Assembly (NCBI RefSeq): GCF_004795855.1
Contig: NZ_CP039252.1
Coordinates: forward strand, 2,604,001 to 2,668,000
Length of the DNA stretch: 64,000 bases
Reading direction: 5' to 3'
Origin: Hydrogenophaga sp. PAMC20947
GTDB lineage: Bacteria; Pseudomonadota; Gammaproteobacteria; Burkholderiales; Burkholderiaceae_C
Both the position numbers and the translations under genes were made by a program. The notes under the pieces were generated by a model. That model saw only the letters and a program-made list of their open reading frames with translations, was not told the DNA's origin and searched no databases. Shown one piece after another: positions 15,973 through 25,100 of the stretch (positions within the stretch are counted from its first letter, which is position 1; every line of letters begins with the position of its first letter).

Positions 15973-18138
15973 TCAAAAACCGCTTTCCCGCACAAGAATA
16001 GAGGCCATTCGACGGAACACGCTGGTCAGAATCGACTCCTTTTCCCCTTCGATGCGCACCCTCACTGGCGCAGCCTGGCGCGTTGGCAGGGGTGCGTCCA
16101 GCGCCACCCTCACGCGGAACAGCGCATCCCGGACCACCGCTGTCTTGTCAGCGCCCGGATGAGCGGTGTCGCTCACGGTTGCGATCGGTCCACCATGGGT
16201 GGCATCCAGACTGAAGGTGGGCAACACGGTGGTGCGGGACACGTCGATGGCATCAATTCGACCATCGACCCAGGTTTGTGGCCCGGCCAACAGGCGAATG
16301 CGCGCCTCCTGGCCCACCCGGATCCGATTCAGGTCTTCCTCAGCGATGTACACGTCAACCACCCACAGGCCGGGATCGATCAACATGGCCAGAGGCTCGC
16401 GTGATTTCACCCAGACCCCCGGCGCCAATCCATGGTCGATGTCATGCAGCTCGCCATCAAATGGCGCGCGCAAAGTCAGGCGCGCAAGCTCGTCCACACT
16501 GGCCTGCGCTTCAGCTTCGAAAAAAGCTTTCTGCGAAGTCAGCAACTGGCGCTGCGCTTCGCCATCAGGCAAGCCCATGAGGCCAGCGATCTGGCTCTCG
16601 CGCGCCTGGGCCAATTGCTGCGACCGGCCTTGGGCGATCGAAAGAATGGATGAATCCAGCACAAACAGCACCTCTCCAGCCTTGAACGAGCGCTGGGTCG
16701 GCACCTGCACCAGCTGGGCCGCAAAGGGCGCATACACGGGCTGCTGGTCTCCAGCATGAGTCCAGCCATAGCCGCCGACCCGGCTGCTGAACGGGAACAC
16801 CAGCCACAAGACAAACAAGATCAGCAACCCGACCATGGTCCATCGTCGACGTGTTGTGACCTCCCCTTTGCGCTCTTTCCACACCATCAGCTCCTTGTAG
16901 ACCGGTCGGCCAATGAACCACACCAGCTCCAGGCACATCAACACGATACCCAGTGACTTGAAAAAGAAGTGGTACACCAGCAAGGCAATACCGATGAACA
17001 CCGTCAACCGGTACAACCAGGTGAAGAGTGCAAAACCTATCAAGGCGCGGCGCTTGGCCGGACTGAAACTCTCGGTCCAGGGATCCTTGACACCGAGAAC
17101 GGTCCGGCGCAGCCAGTTCCGCGCCAGCGCACTTGAACGTCCATGGAGGTTGGGCAAGTCCAGCAAGTCGCTGAATACGAAGTACCCATCAAACCGCATG
17201 AACGGGCTGGCATTGACGGCCAACGTCAGCACCCAGCTGGTCGTGGCCAGAAAGAACAGTCCGTTGCGGAAGGCACCATCCGGGGCCAGGCTCCACAGCA
17301 ACGTCGCCACGCTGGCCAGTGCCAGCTCGACGGCGACCCCCGCGCTCGCGATCGCCAGCCTGTGCCTGGAATTTTTCAAACGCCAGCTCTCGCCCGTGTC
17401 GGTGTACAACATGGGAAACATCACCAGGAAAGCAACGCCCATGTGCGCGACCCGCACGCCATAGTGCGTCGCCACCAGCGCATGGCCGAGTTCATGAACG
17501 GTTTTGGCCAACAGCAAGGCCACCATGTACCCCAGCACACCGTTCCAGGTGAGGTTGTCCACCAGGGTATGGGTGAACACATCCCATTGGCGAGACACCA
17601 GATAGATCCCCAGCAGCGCGATAGAGACGATCAACGCAGTCACCGTGGGCATGTGCATGCGTTCCAGCCATGGCTGTTGACGAGCCAGCCAGGCCTGGGG
17701 CCGCACCAGTGGTACCCGAAAGAACAGGTAACTGTGGACCAACCACTCCAAAAATGACCGCTTTTGTTGTTGCTTGCGACCGAGCGCCCGAGCCACATCC
17801 GTGGGCTGGTCCAGGCGCAACAGTTGGTTCTCCGAGAGAAACACCATCAATCGCCGAACGTCGTCCAACGTGACATTCAGTGGCGTTTGCTCATTGACCG
17901 TCTCCACCAATACCGCAGCATCGCAGGCGGCCCAATGCACCAGCAGTTCAAAGTCCAACCAGCCAATGCGAAAGAAACGGTTGCTGACCGGGTCCTGAAT
18001 CACCCATGCGGGTGTTCCATCTTCATTGGGTGACCCTGGGAACAGGATCAGCTCATCCCGAATTCTTGGGAGCAGTACGGGTTTGGGGGCCGGCGCGGGC
18101 AGTCGCTCGGGCAGCGGCATGGTGCCCGAAAGCGTCAT
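15973..18138 (-). CDS. PqqD-like / M50 site-2-type protease / HlyD-type adaptor fusion
   Basis: The 721-residue protein has three parts. Residues about 28-110 resemble a PqqD-like winged-helix domain (AWVIQDPVSNRFFRIGWLDF). Residues about 165-450 are a multispanning M50 metalloprotease. It has HELGHA at 215-220 and RFDGYF at 315-320, whose Asp is the probable third zinc ligand. A transmembrane segment near 435-450 follows, then a periplasmic HlyD/biotinyl-lipoyl domain (VYAPFAAQLVQVP ... LRAPFDGEL). The ATG overlaps the upstream stop as ATGA. It is the last gene of the giant-protein operon, which has no ABC ATPase, so this protein is the obvious inner-membrane component. Substrate recognition by the PqqD-like part is inference from that domain's peptide-binding role elsewhere. 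Confidence 0.85.
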   Translation of the reverse strand: MTLSGTMPLPERLPAPAPKPVLLPRIRDELILFPGSPNEDGTPAWVIQDPVSNRFFRIGWLDFELLVHWAACDAAVLVETVNEQTPLNVTLDDVRRLMVFLSENQLLRLDQPTDVARALGRKQQQKRSFLEWLVHSYLFFRVPLVRPQAWLARQQPWLERMHMPTVTALIVSIALLGIYLVSRQWDVFTHTLVDNLTWNGVLGYMVALLLAKTVHELGHALVATHYGVRVAHMGVAFLVMFPMLYTDTGESWRLKNSRHRLAIASAGVAVELALASVATLLWSLAPDGAFRNGLFFLATTSWVLTLAVNASPFMRFDGYFVFSDLLDLPNLHGRSSALARNWLRRTVLGVKDPWTESFSPAKRRALIGFALFTWLYRLTVFIGIALLVYHFFFKSLGIVLMCLELVWFIGRPVYKELMVWKERKGEVTTRRRWTMVGLLILFVLWLVFPFSSRVGGYGWTHAGDQQPVYAPFAAQLVQVPTQRSFKAGEVLFVLDSSILSIAQGRSQQLAQARESQIAGLMGLPDGEAQRQLLTSQKAFFEAEAQASVDELARLTLRAPFDGELHDIDHGLAPGVWVKSREPLAMLIDPGLWVVDVYIAEEDLNRIRVGQEARIRLLAGPQTWVDGRIDAIDVSRTTVLPTFSLDATHGGPIATVSDTAHPGADKTAVVRDALFRVRVALDAPLPTRQAAPVRVRIEGEKESILTSVFRRMASILVRESGF

Positions 18139-19460
18139 AGCCCGGTCCACTCCCGAACCGTTGCCATCGGGCGGCGAAACAAGTAGTAGCCCAGCATGAC
18201 CCAGTCGCCTGATATGCGTGCCGTGCCACGCAGGCCAATGCGGGGGAGTTCGGTGCCTTCATCGAACGCGGCCCTCAAACGGTAGGACGCTACGCTTTCA
18301 GGACTGAGAGAGGCCTGGTAACTGGCCTCGATCAGCTTGCCTACCCGCGGGCTCAGAGGTTCGGTGTGCAAGAACAAACGAACAGGTGCGTCAAGCTCCA
18401 GATTGATCGCATCGGCCACCGACAACCACACCAGGATGCCACCATCTTCGGGTTGTGCCAGCTGCATGACGCGTTCACCCGTCTGCACCGGGCGACCCAG
18501 CCAGTCATTGGCATCGGCAAAGATGACCACCCCGTCGCGCTCAGCGCGAATTTCGACGCGTGAGGCCTGAGCGTTCACCGAAGCGAGTTCGGCTTCTTTT
18601 TCACGAACCCGCCCCAACGCCGCCGCCACCTCACCTTTGCTCTTGTTGTCATCAAAGGCCCGCTGCTGTGCGTTGTGCGCATCTGCCTTGGCCACTTCAA
18701 GCGATTTGAGCGCGACCTGCTGCCGGTTCAACAGCGGCGAATCATCCAGGGAAAATAACAGATCGCCCGTCTTCACGCGTGCATTGGGCGCTACGGCAAA
18801 AGAGCCCACCACACCATCTTGCGGTGCTGTGACGGCCGTGGCATTGAGTGCGATCACCTCAGCCGGTGCCAGAACCGACAGGCGCACAGGGATCAACATG
18901 CCCAAAGACACAGCCACGAGTGCAATCCAGCGGTTTCGCTTTTTGAACAACTGGTGGGCACTGAACCAAGACTGGCGAAGCGCTTTGCCCAGTGCAGCGT
19001 GGCAGTAACTGTATGTGGTGTGCAAACGCAGCACAGCGCCCACGTCGGTCTCGTCCCACTCCGTTTCGCGGGCGTACATCGCCATGCCCTGCACGCCACC
19101 CGTCGCGGTGCGAATCGGGACCAATAGAAGGTGGTCAGGCAGCCACTCTTCCCATTGCTCCGCGTCCTGCTCGGACGCGTTCTCAAAGTCCAGCCGGTGG
19201 GTGGCCCCATCGCGGGGAAACTTCTGTGCGAACTGGGTCAGCCAGACGGCAAAGGGGGAATCATTCGTCACGCTGACGAGGCCCGATGCCGCCACCAGGC
19301 GGAACCGGTCACCCTCCAGCTCAAACAGAGCTGCCTGGCGGTAGGGCGTCAACGCATGGGTTTCGTTGACGATCGTGAATCGAAGGGCTTCGAGTGTCGG
19401 GGCTTCGAGGGCTCTGGCTTCGATCTGCAGCAAAGTGCCCAGATCAGAGGCGTTACTCAT
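18135..19460 (-). CDS. GAF-like domain / transmembrane / HlyD-type adaptor fusion
   Basis: Residues about 5-165 form a soluble cytoplasmic domain that looks GAF-like (RQAALFELEGDRFRLVAASG ... LLLVPIRTATGGVQGMAMY). A single membrane span follows at about 178-198 (WIALVAVSLGMLIPVRLSV). A periplasmic HlyD-type adaptor completes it, with a biotinyl-lipoyl hairpin (VTAPQDGVVGSF), a coiled-coil arm (about 265-310) and a beta domain. At 441 residues it is a normal adaptor plus a sensory-looking N-terminus. It starts 9 bases after the preceding adaptor and overlaps the next gene by 4 bases. No ligand can be predicted. Confidence 0.83.
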   Translation of the reverse strand: MSNASDLGTLLQIEARALEAPTLEALRFTIVNETHALTPYRQAALFELEGDRFRLVAASGLVSVTNDSPFAVWLTQFAQKFPRDGATHRLDFENASEQDAEQWEEWLPDHLLLVPIRTATGGVQGMAMYARETEWDETDVGAVLRLHTTYSYCHAALGKALRQSWFSAHQLFKKRNRWIALVAVSLGMLIPVRLSVLAPAEVIALNATAVTAPQDGVVGSFAVAPNARVKTGDLLFSLDDSPLLNRQQVALKSLEVAKADAHNAQQRAFDDNKSKGEVAAALGRVREKEAELASVNAQASRVEIRAERDGVVIFADANDWLGRPVQTGERVMQLAQPEDGGILVWLSVADAINLELDAPVRLFLHTEPLSPRVGKLIEASYQASLSPESVASYRLRAAFDEGTELPRIGLRGTARISGDWVMLGYYLFRRPMATVREWTGL

Positions 19461-19469
19461 GAATGGAAC

Positions 19470-20273
19470 TCAAGGCATGCCAGTGAAACGGGCCACACCA
19501 CTCATACCTGGCAACAGGTCATTGTGTTGTTTCAGCATGGCGGCCTCCAGCTCGATGGTTTGGCTGACGGGGTCGACACGGCTGTTGATCCTGCGCACTT
19601 TGGCCGGATAACTCTGCCCGGTCTCATCGATCACCACTTCAAACCGCTGGTCCATCTTCAATTCTGAGATCCAGCGGGAGGGCACATTGAGTTTCAAGAG
19701 CAACACGCCATTGCGAACCAGATCCAGCAAGGGCTGCCCAGCCGTCACCGTCATATGGCTGCGCACATGCAAATTCGCAGTACGGCCACTCCACGGCGCA
19801 CGGATGGAGCACTGCCCGATCTGAAACTGGTACAGGTCGTTCTGAGCCTTGGACTTGGCCACCGCTGCAGCCGCCAGTGAGACCTCCAGATCGCTGGCCT
19901 GCTCCAACCCTTGCATGCGCAACTTGGCTTCATACTGATCCGTCGCGCCGGCCAGCTCGGCCTTGGCCATGGCGAGTCTGGCCTGTGGTTCACCACAATC
20001 CAGCGACACCAAGATCTGACCTTCCCGAAACGGCAGGCCCAAGCCAACCCTCAAAGCGTCAATCTTGCCGGGCACCGGACTGGCCAGGGTGGTCTCACCA
20101 CCCGGGAGCACCAGCACCCTCACCGATTCCGACGTCGCCGCTTGGGCAGGTTTCGCCGGAAGGGAGATGGCGTTGGGCGCACGTGGCGCCGCGGTTTGGG
20201 CCCAGGCGGGCAAAGCCAGTGAGCCCAGCAGCGCAATAGCGCTGGCGGTGCGCCACGAAGTGGATTTCAGCAT
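19470..20273 (-). CDS. periplasmic adaptor protein, HlyD/RND membrane-fusion family
   Basis: The 267-residue protein has a cleavable signal peptide (SAIALLGSLALPAWAQ), a lipoyl half-motif (SPVPGKIDALRVGLGLPFRE), a coiled-coil hairpin around residues 105-160 and the return strand CSIRAPWSGRTANLHV. It would bridge inner- and outer-membrane parts of an export channel. I take the ATG at 20273, one base after the TolC-like stop. An ATG at 20285 would overlap it. No RND pump gene accompanies it. The partners in the operon are TolC-like and the two fusion adaptors. Confidence 0.87.
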   Translation of the reverse strand: MLKSTSWRTASAIALLGSLALPAWAQTAAPRAPNAISLPAKPAQAATSESVRVLVLPGGETTLASPVPGKIDALRVGLGLPFREGQILVSLDCGEPQARLAMAKAELAGATDQYEAKLRMQGLEQASDLEVSLAAAAVAKSKAQNDLYQFQIGQCSIRAPWSGRTANLHVRSHMTVTAGQPLLDLVRNGVLLLKLNVPSRWISELKMDQRFEVVIDETGQSYPAKVRRINSRVDPVSQTIELEAAMLKQHNDLLPGMSGVARFTGMP

Positions 20274-20274
20274 G

Positions 20275-22161
20275 TCAGTCAACATTCAACCAGGTTTTGA
20301 TATCGCCAAGATTGGCATTCAAGGCAGCCACAAGGCTGGACTCGTACACCGAAGTGCGTGAGTTCGTGGGAATGGTAGTCGCAAACTGGGCCTGTTGCTT
20401 GTGGCCGGCTTCGTCGGTCACTTTCACGGTCCAGGTGGCTCTTTCAAGGCCATTCTGGCCCGCTGACTCAAAAGCCAAGGTCATGGGTTGGGCGTCATTG
20501 CTGTCCGTGGTCTTGATCTCATGGCGCGCGAAGAGCTCCGTCACCAGCGCCTTCATGCGAACCTTCTGGACCGGATCCTGGATGCCCGCGAGTTGCACAT
20601 TGACGGTGGCCACACGGCCAAAGAGATTGGACGACAGGCTGAAGGCATCTTTTTCGGAAGCCTGCAGGTGAGTACGCACACGCTGCGTCAGCGTAGGCAG
20701 GTCGTTGGCTTCAAAATCATCGGCAATCGGATCAAATCCCAATGTGTTGTAAAGACGGCCAAACGCGATGTGTGCGTTGGCATAGGCATTGGCGCGCTGA
20801 TAGGCGCCCAATACGGCTCGGGCCTGGGTGCGAATCGCTTCGAGCTCGCTCTCCAGCTTGGCCGACACAGATGCCTTTGTGTAGGCGGCCAGACGGGTAT
20901 CGACCTGAGAGGCTTCATCAGCCAATTTGAAATCTTCGAGCGCCATACGGTAGCGTTCCACGCTCACCCGGGTCTGGGTCAAGATGGCCATGGACAAGGC
21001 CATGCGGCGCGCGTCGTCCGTTTGCTCCTGGTACTTCTGCGCATCCTTGAGCGAAGGCAACGCGACCAGACGCATCAGGTTCCAAGCCATGCTTACACCA
21101 CCTTCGGACCAGGCGTTGTTGAACAGGAGGTTATTGGAGTCGTGTTGACGACCGTAGTTGAGGGTAATGCCGGGCAACATGCCCAACAGCTGTTTGCGGG
21201 CTTCATCGGCCGTGATGCGCTTGCGAAAATCTTCTTCACGCAATTCCGGGCGCTGCAGCAAAGCCATGTCTTCCAGTTTGGCAATTTCCTTGGGCGCTGC
21301 CGGCAAGGCCGTCTCTTTGGCTTCTGCCAGGTTGAAATCCGTACCTCCGGGCACGTTCATCAAAGCGGCGAGCTCGCGCTTGGCAAACTCCAGGTCTTGA
21401 CGCCTCTGGTTCAGAAGCGTCGTCGCGTCCAGCAGGGCGCGTTGATACGCCAACGCCACACCTGGTGGAATGATTTTTTGCGTTTCGGCTTCACGTGAGC
21501 GCGACAGAGCGAGTGATGCACGCTCAACGATGTCGTCAGCCTGGGTGTTGAGACGCTGCGCGCCCAGCGCACGCCAATAAGCAGCTCGTACGTCCTGCAA
21601 CAGGTTCTGGACCACTTTGCGACGGCGCTCCTCTGCGATCAAGAACTGATCCCCTTGCTGGCGTGCGCGGTAATAGGACACACCAAAGTCCAGCGCGTTC
21701 CAGGAAAACTCGATCCCCCGCAGCGAGCGCGAGCGCTCGTCAGATGATGTTGGGCGGGTAGACACTTCGCCATCCAGAATCCCGATGCTGGTGCCACCCG
21801 CGTAATTGCTGCGATCGCGGTAACCCGCTGAGGCGACCATCTGCGGCAGCATGTCGTAACTGGCGTAATCGGTCAGGCCCAAGGCAAGCGCCGACTCCAT
21901 CTTTTTGAGGCGGTAGTCCAGGTTGTACTTGAGCGAGCGTGCGACCGCCTCTTCCAAACTGATTGGCGCTGTGATTGGCGCCTGATTCAGGTACATCTTC
22001 GACGTGTCATTCTGGACGCGTTGTTGCACCTCTTCTGGCGTGATCGCCTTGGGTGCAACGGTACAGCCCGCCATCACTGCTGCCACAGCCATCACCACCA
22101 AGCTGCGGGGAAGTAGACCCGCAGCGGGGAGGCTTTTTTTTGTGTTCTGGTTCATGTTCAT
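20275..22161 (-). CDS. TolC-family outer-membrane efflux protein with C-terminal extension
   Basis: The 628-residue protein begins with an export signal ending AVMAGC, so Cys33 may be a lipidation site although the lipobox has Met at -3. Two TolC-like repeats of long amphipathic helices follow (SLEEAVARSLKYNLDYRL; RKVVQNLLQDVRAAYWRAL; ERASLALSRSREAETQKIIP). The channel domain appears to end near residue 470. About 155 further residues (LPTLTQRVRTHLQASEKDA onward) form an extension unusual for TolC. It starts 23 bases after the giant gene and precedes the adaptor genes. It is the presumed outer-membrane exit duct. Confidence 0.88.
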   Translation of the reverse strand: MNMNQNTKKSLPAAGLLPRSLVVMAVAAVMAGCTVAPKAITPEEVQQRVQNDTSKMYLNQAPITAPISLEEAVARSLKYNLDYRLKKMESALALGLTDYASYDMLPQMVASAGYRDRSNYAGGTSIGILDGEVSTRPTSSDERSRSLRGIEFSWNALDFGVSYYRARQQGDQFLIAEERRRKVVQNLLQDVRAAYWRALGAQRLNTQADDIVERASLALSRSREAETQKIIPPGVALAYQRALLDATTLLNQRRQDLEFAKRELAALMNVPGGTDFNLAEAKETALPAAPKEIAKLEDMALLQRPELREEDFRKRITADEARKQLLGMLPGITLNYGRQHDSNNLLFNNAWSEGGVSMAWNLMRLVALPSLKDAQKYQEQTDDARRMALSMAILTQTRVSVERYRMALEDFKLADEASQVDTRLAAYTKASVSAKLESELEAIRTQARAVLGAYQRANAYANAHIAFGRLYNTLGFDPIADDFEANDLPTLTQRVRTHLQASEKDAFSLSSNLFGRVATVNVQLAGIQDPVQKVRMKALVTELFARHEIKTTDSNDAQPMTLAFESAGQNGLERATWTVKVTDEAGHKQQAQFATTIPTNSRTSVYESSLVAALNANLGDIKTWLNVD

Positions 22162-22184
22162 ATCCTAGGAAAAGGTGATGTTAT

Positions 22185-25100
22185 TTAGATATTGGCAGTG
22201 GCACGGGTCACAGGGCGAGCGCCCTGCGAACGATCTTTGGCAAGTCGATCCAGCTGGGCGCGGAAGCCTGGAGCAGGACGAACGGAACCCGCTTGTGCCT
22301 TGAGAGGCACAGGGGCTTCAGCCTGAGCCGCTGCATCAGCAGACTGTTCGGAAGCTTCGTTCGCAGGTTTTTGGACTGCCTTTTCAGCAACGGGTTTTTC
22401 TGCTGCCGGTGTTTCCGCAACCTGGGTGCCGACCTCGGTCTGTTCAATGCCCGCAAGCAAGGTCGCTGGTGCGTCAGTGGCAAACGAGTCAAACAGCGTG
22501 GCATATCCAGCCGTAGCAGAGTTCGAAGCGTCTGCAGCAGCCGATCGAATCGCAGACTCCAGCTGCGCAGAGCGAACCGCGTGCTGAACATACAAGGCAT
22601 GGTCCATGTCGAGCGGCTGGTACCTGACAGCATTCTGTACATGCAATGCTGGCTTGATGACCTCCATTTCGCCATAGCCACGCTCACGAATCAGACCCAA
22701 GTCTGACCCCTGCCCCGCTCCACTAAAAATCAGGTTATCGGGAACCAATCCGAGAGCCTCGGCCTGCAACGCTGTCCCGCCCTGGATGCCACCCATGGCC
22801 ATCGCAAAGAGGTCCCGTTCATTTTGAGCGGCGTTCACGGCGTACAGCACGTGCAGCGCGCTGACGGCGGGTTGCCCGATGGATTGCGCTGGCCTCAAGT
22901 TACTTTCCGAGTTCTCCCATTGAGGAGCATCCGGAACCACAGGCGATGGAGCCGGCGCTGGCGCTGGCGCTGACAGTTGTGGCGCGGGAGCCGGTGCAGC
23001 AGGTGACGGTGTAGGCGCAGGCGCCGGAGCAACCACATTGGAGAAGCTCAGTACCGCAGTGTCGGTGCGCTGGCCATCGGTCACGGTGTACACCACGCTG
23101 GGCACGGGGCCCGCATAACCGGGCAGCGGTGTGAAGGTATACCCCCCATCGCTACCGATGACCAATGTACCCACACCCCCAATGACCGCCGTACTGCCTG
23201 CAGGATAAACCGTGGGGTCTCCCGCCAAGGTGAACTCGGTCACAGACAGTGGATCACCATCAGGATCGGTGTCATTTGGCAAGACATTGCCAGACACCGG
23301 TGTGTCGAACTGGGTCGGAACCGGGCCATCGTCGGTGGCCTGTGGCGCATCGTTGACTGGTGCGATGTGGATGTTGATGGTGGCCGTGGCCTCCTCGCCA
23401 TCCGGATCAACAACCGTGTACTCCACCGGCAGCGGCACGCTGTTGTTGTAGTTCAGCGCAGGCGTGAACGTCAAGGTGCCATTGGGGTTGAGGTTCATCA
23501 CCCCCACCGGGTTGCCCGTGGCTGGATCGTTGATCACGATCGGCGTTCCCACCGTGATCGGCTGGCCGTTCACCTCGGTGATCGTCAGCGCGCCCCCCTC
23601 GGGGTCAACGTCGTTGGTGCGTGGATCAAAGGAGACCGGCTGGTCTTCCAGACCCCGTACCACGTCATTCACGGCGATGGGCGGATCGTTGGCCGCATCG
23701 ACCAGCACATTCAGTGTGGCGGTGTCGGTCGCGGTTCCATCGGAGATGGTGTAGGTCACCGGAGGCACTGTGCCTTCGAACCCGGGAGCGGGCGTGAAGG
23801 TGTAAGCACCTGTCGTTTCGATCACCAACGTTCCGATGTTGGTGATGATGGCCGTGCTACCTGGACCAAAGGCCTCGGGTACACCGTCGCCATTGGTATC
23901 CACTTCAAACCCGGTCACAGTGAGCACATCGCCAGCATCCGGATCGGTGTCAACACCACCCGCCAAAACGCCGTTGCCGTCGTCAGTCAGCACGTTGCCA
24001 TTCACTGGCGTGTTCGGCAAGGTGGTGACACTGTTGTCTGCTGCAACAGGTGCGTCATTCAAGCCTGTCACGGAGATCGTCAACGTGGTGCTGACCGATT
24101 GACCCGAAGGGTCTGCAACCGTGTAGCTGAACACATCATTGGCCACCTGCCCCGCAGGCAAAGCCTGGGCAGCGGTCGTTGGCGTGTAGGTATAGCTGCC
24201 ATCGGAGTTGAGCACCAGCGTGCCGTATATGCCCACGATAGGCTGGCCCACCGCTGCCGTATCGCCGTTGACCTCGGTCACAGCCAGCGTGTCGCCATTC
24301 GGATCAATGTCCTTACCACCCGGTTGTGCCTCGCTCAAGATCACGCCGTTGGCTGCGCTCACGTTGAGCGGCGTGTCTTCATCCGTGGCGTTGGTGTCCG
24401 GCTGCGCAACGGGCGCTTGGTTGTCCTGACCCACGTTGACGGTCACGTCTGCGGTATCGGACTCACCAGAAGGGTCCTGTACCGTGTAGCTGAACGTGGC
24501 AGCGCCGGTGAAGCCGGTTGTCGGGGTGAACACCAACTGACCACCCACCAGCGTCACAGTTCCATTGGCCACCGGCACGGGTGCGCCACTTTCGGTGATG
24601 GGTTGACCGTTCACCTCGGTGATGATCAGCGTGTCGCTGTCTGGGTCGGTGTCATTGCCCAGCACATTGATCGTGACAGGTGTGTCCAGAGGTGTGTTCG
24701 TGGTGTCGTCAATGGCGTCCGGCGCTTCATTGACCGGCGTCACGGTCACGGTGACGGCCGCTTCGAGTTCATTGCCCAGGTTGTCTTTCACCGTATAGGT
24801 GAAATCAACGGGTCCGTTGAACCCAGGAACGGGGGTGAACACCAATACGTCGTCGGTGGGGTCACCCGGCGTACCGCCATTGTTGAGGCTCACCACCCCG
24901 ATCGGCAATCCGCTGGTGGGGTCGGTCACAGTGACGGGTGAGCCCACCGCAATGGGCTGACCATTGATTTCCGTGATGGTCAGAGGGCCTTCGCTACCTG
25001 GATCGTCGTTGCCGAGCACATCGATGGTCACCGGCGTGTTCTCCGGCGTCGTCGCGACATCGCCCACCACCGAAGGCGTTTCACTGACGGGAGTCACTGT

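Noticed and set aside
23367..24941. 524-codon plus-strand frame opposite the C-terminal Ig-like domains
   Set aside because: Antisense shadow of the giant gene, with the same compositional bias as the larger antisense frame.
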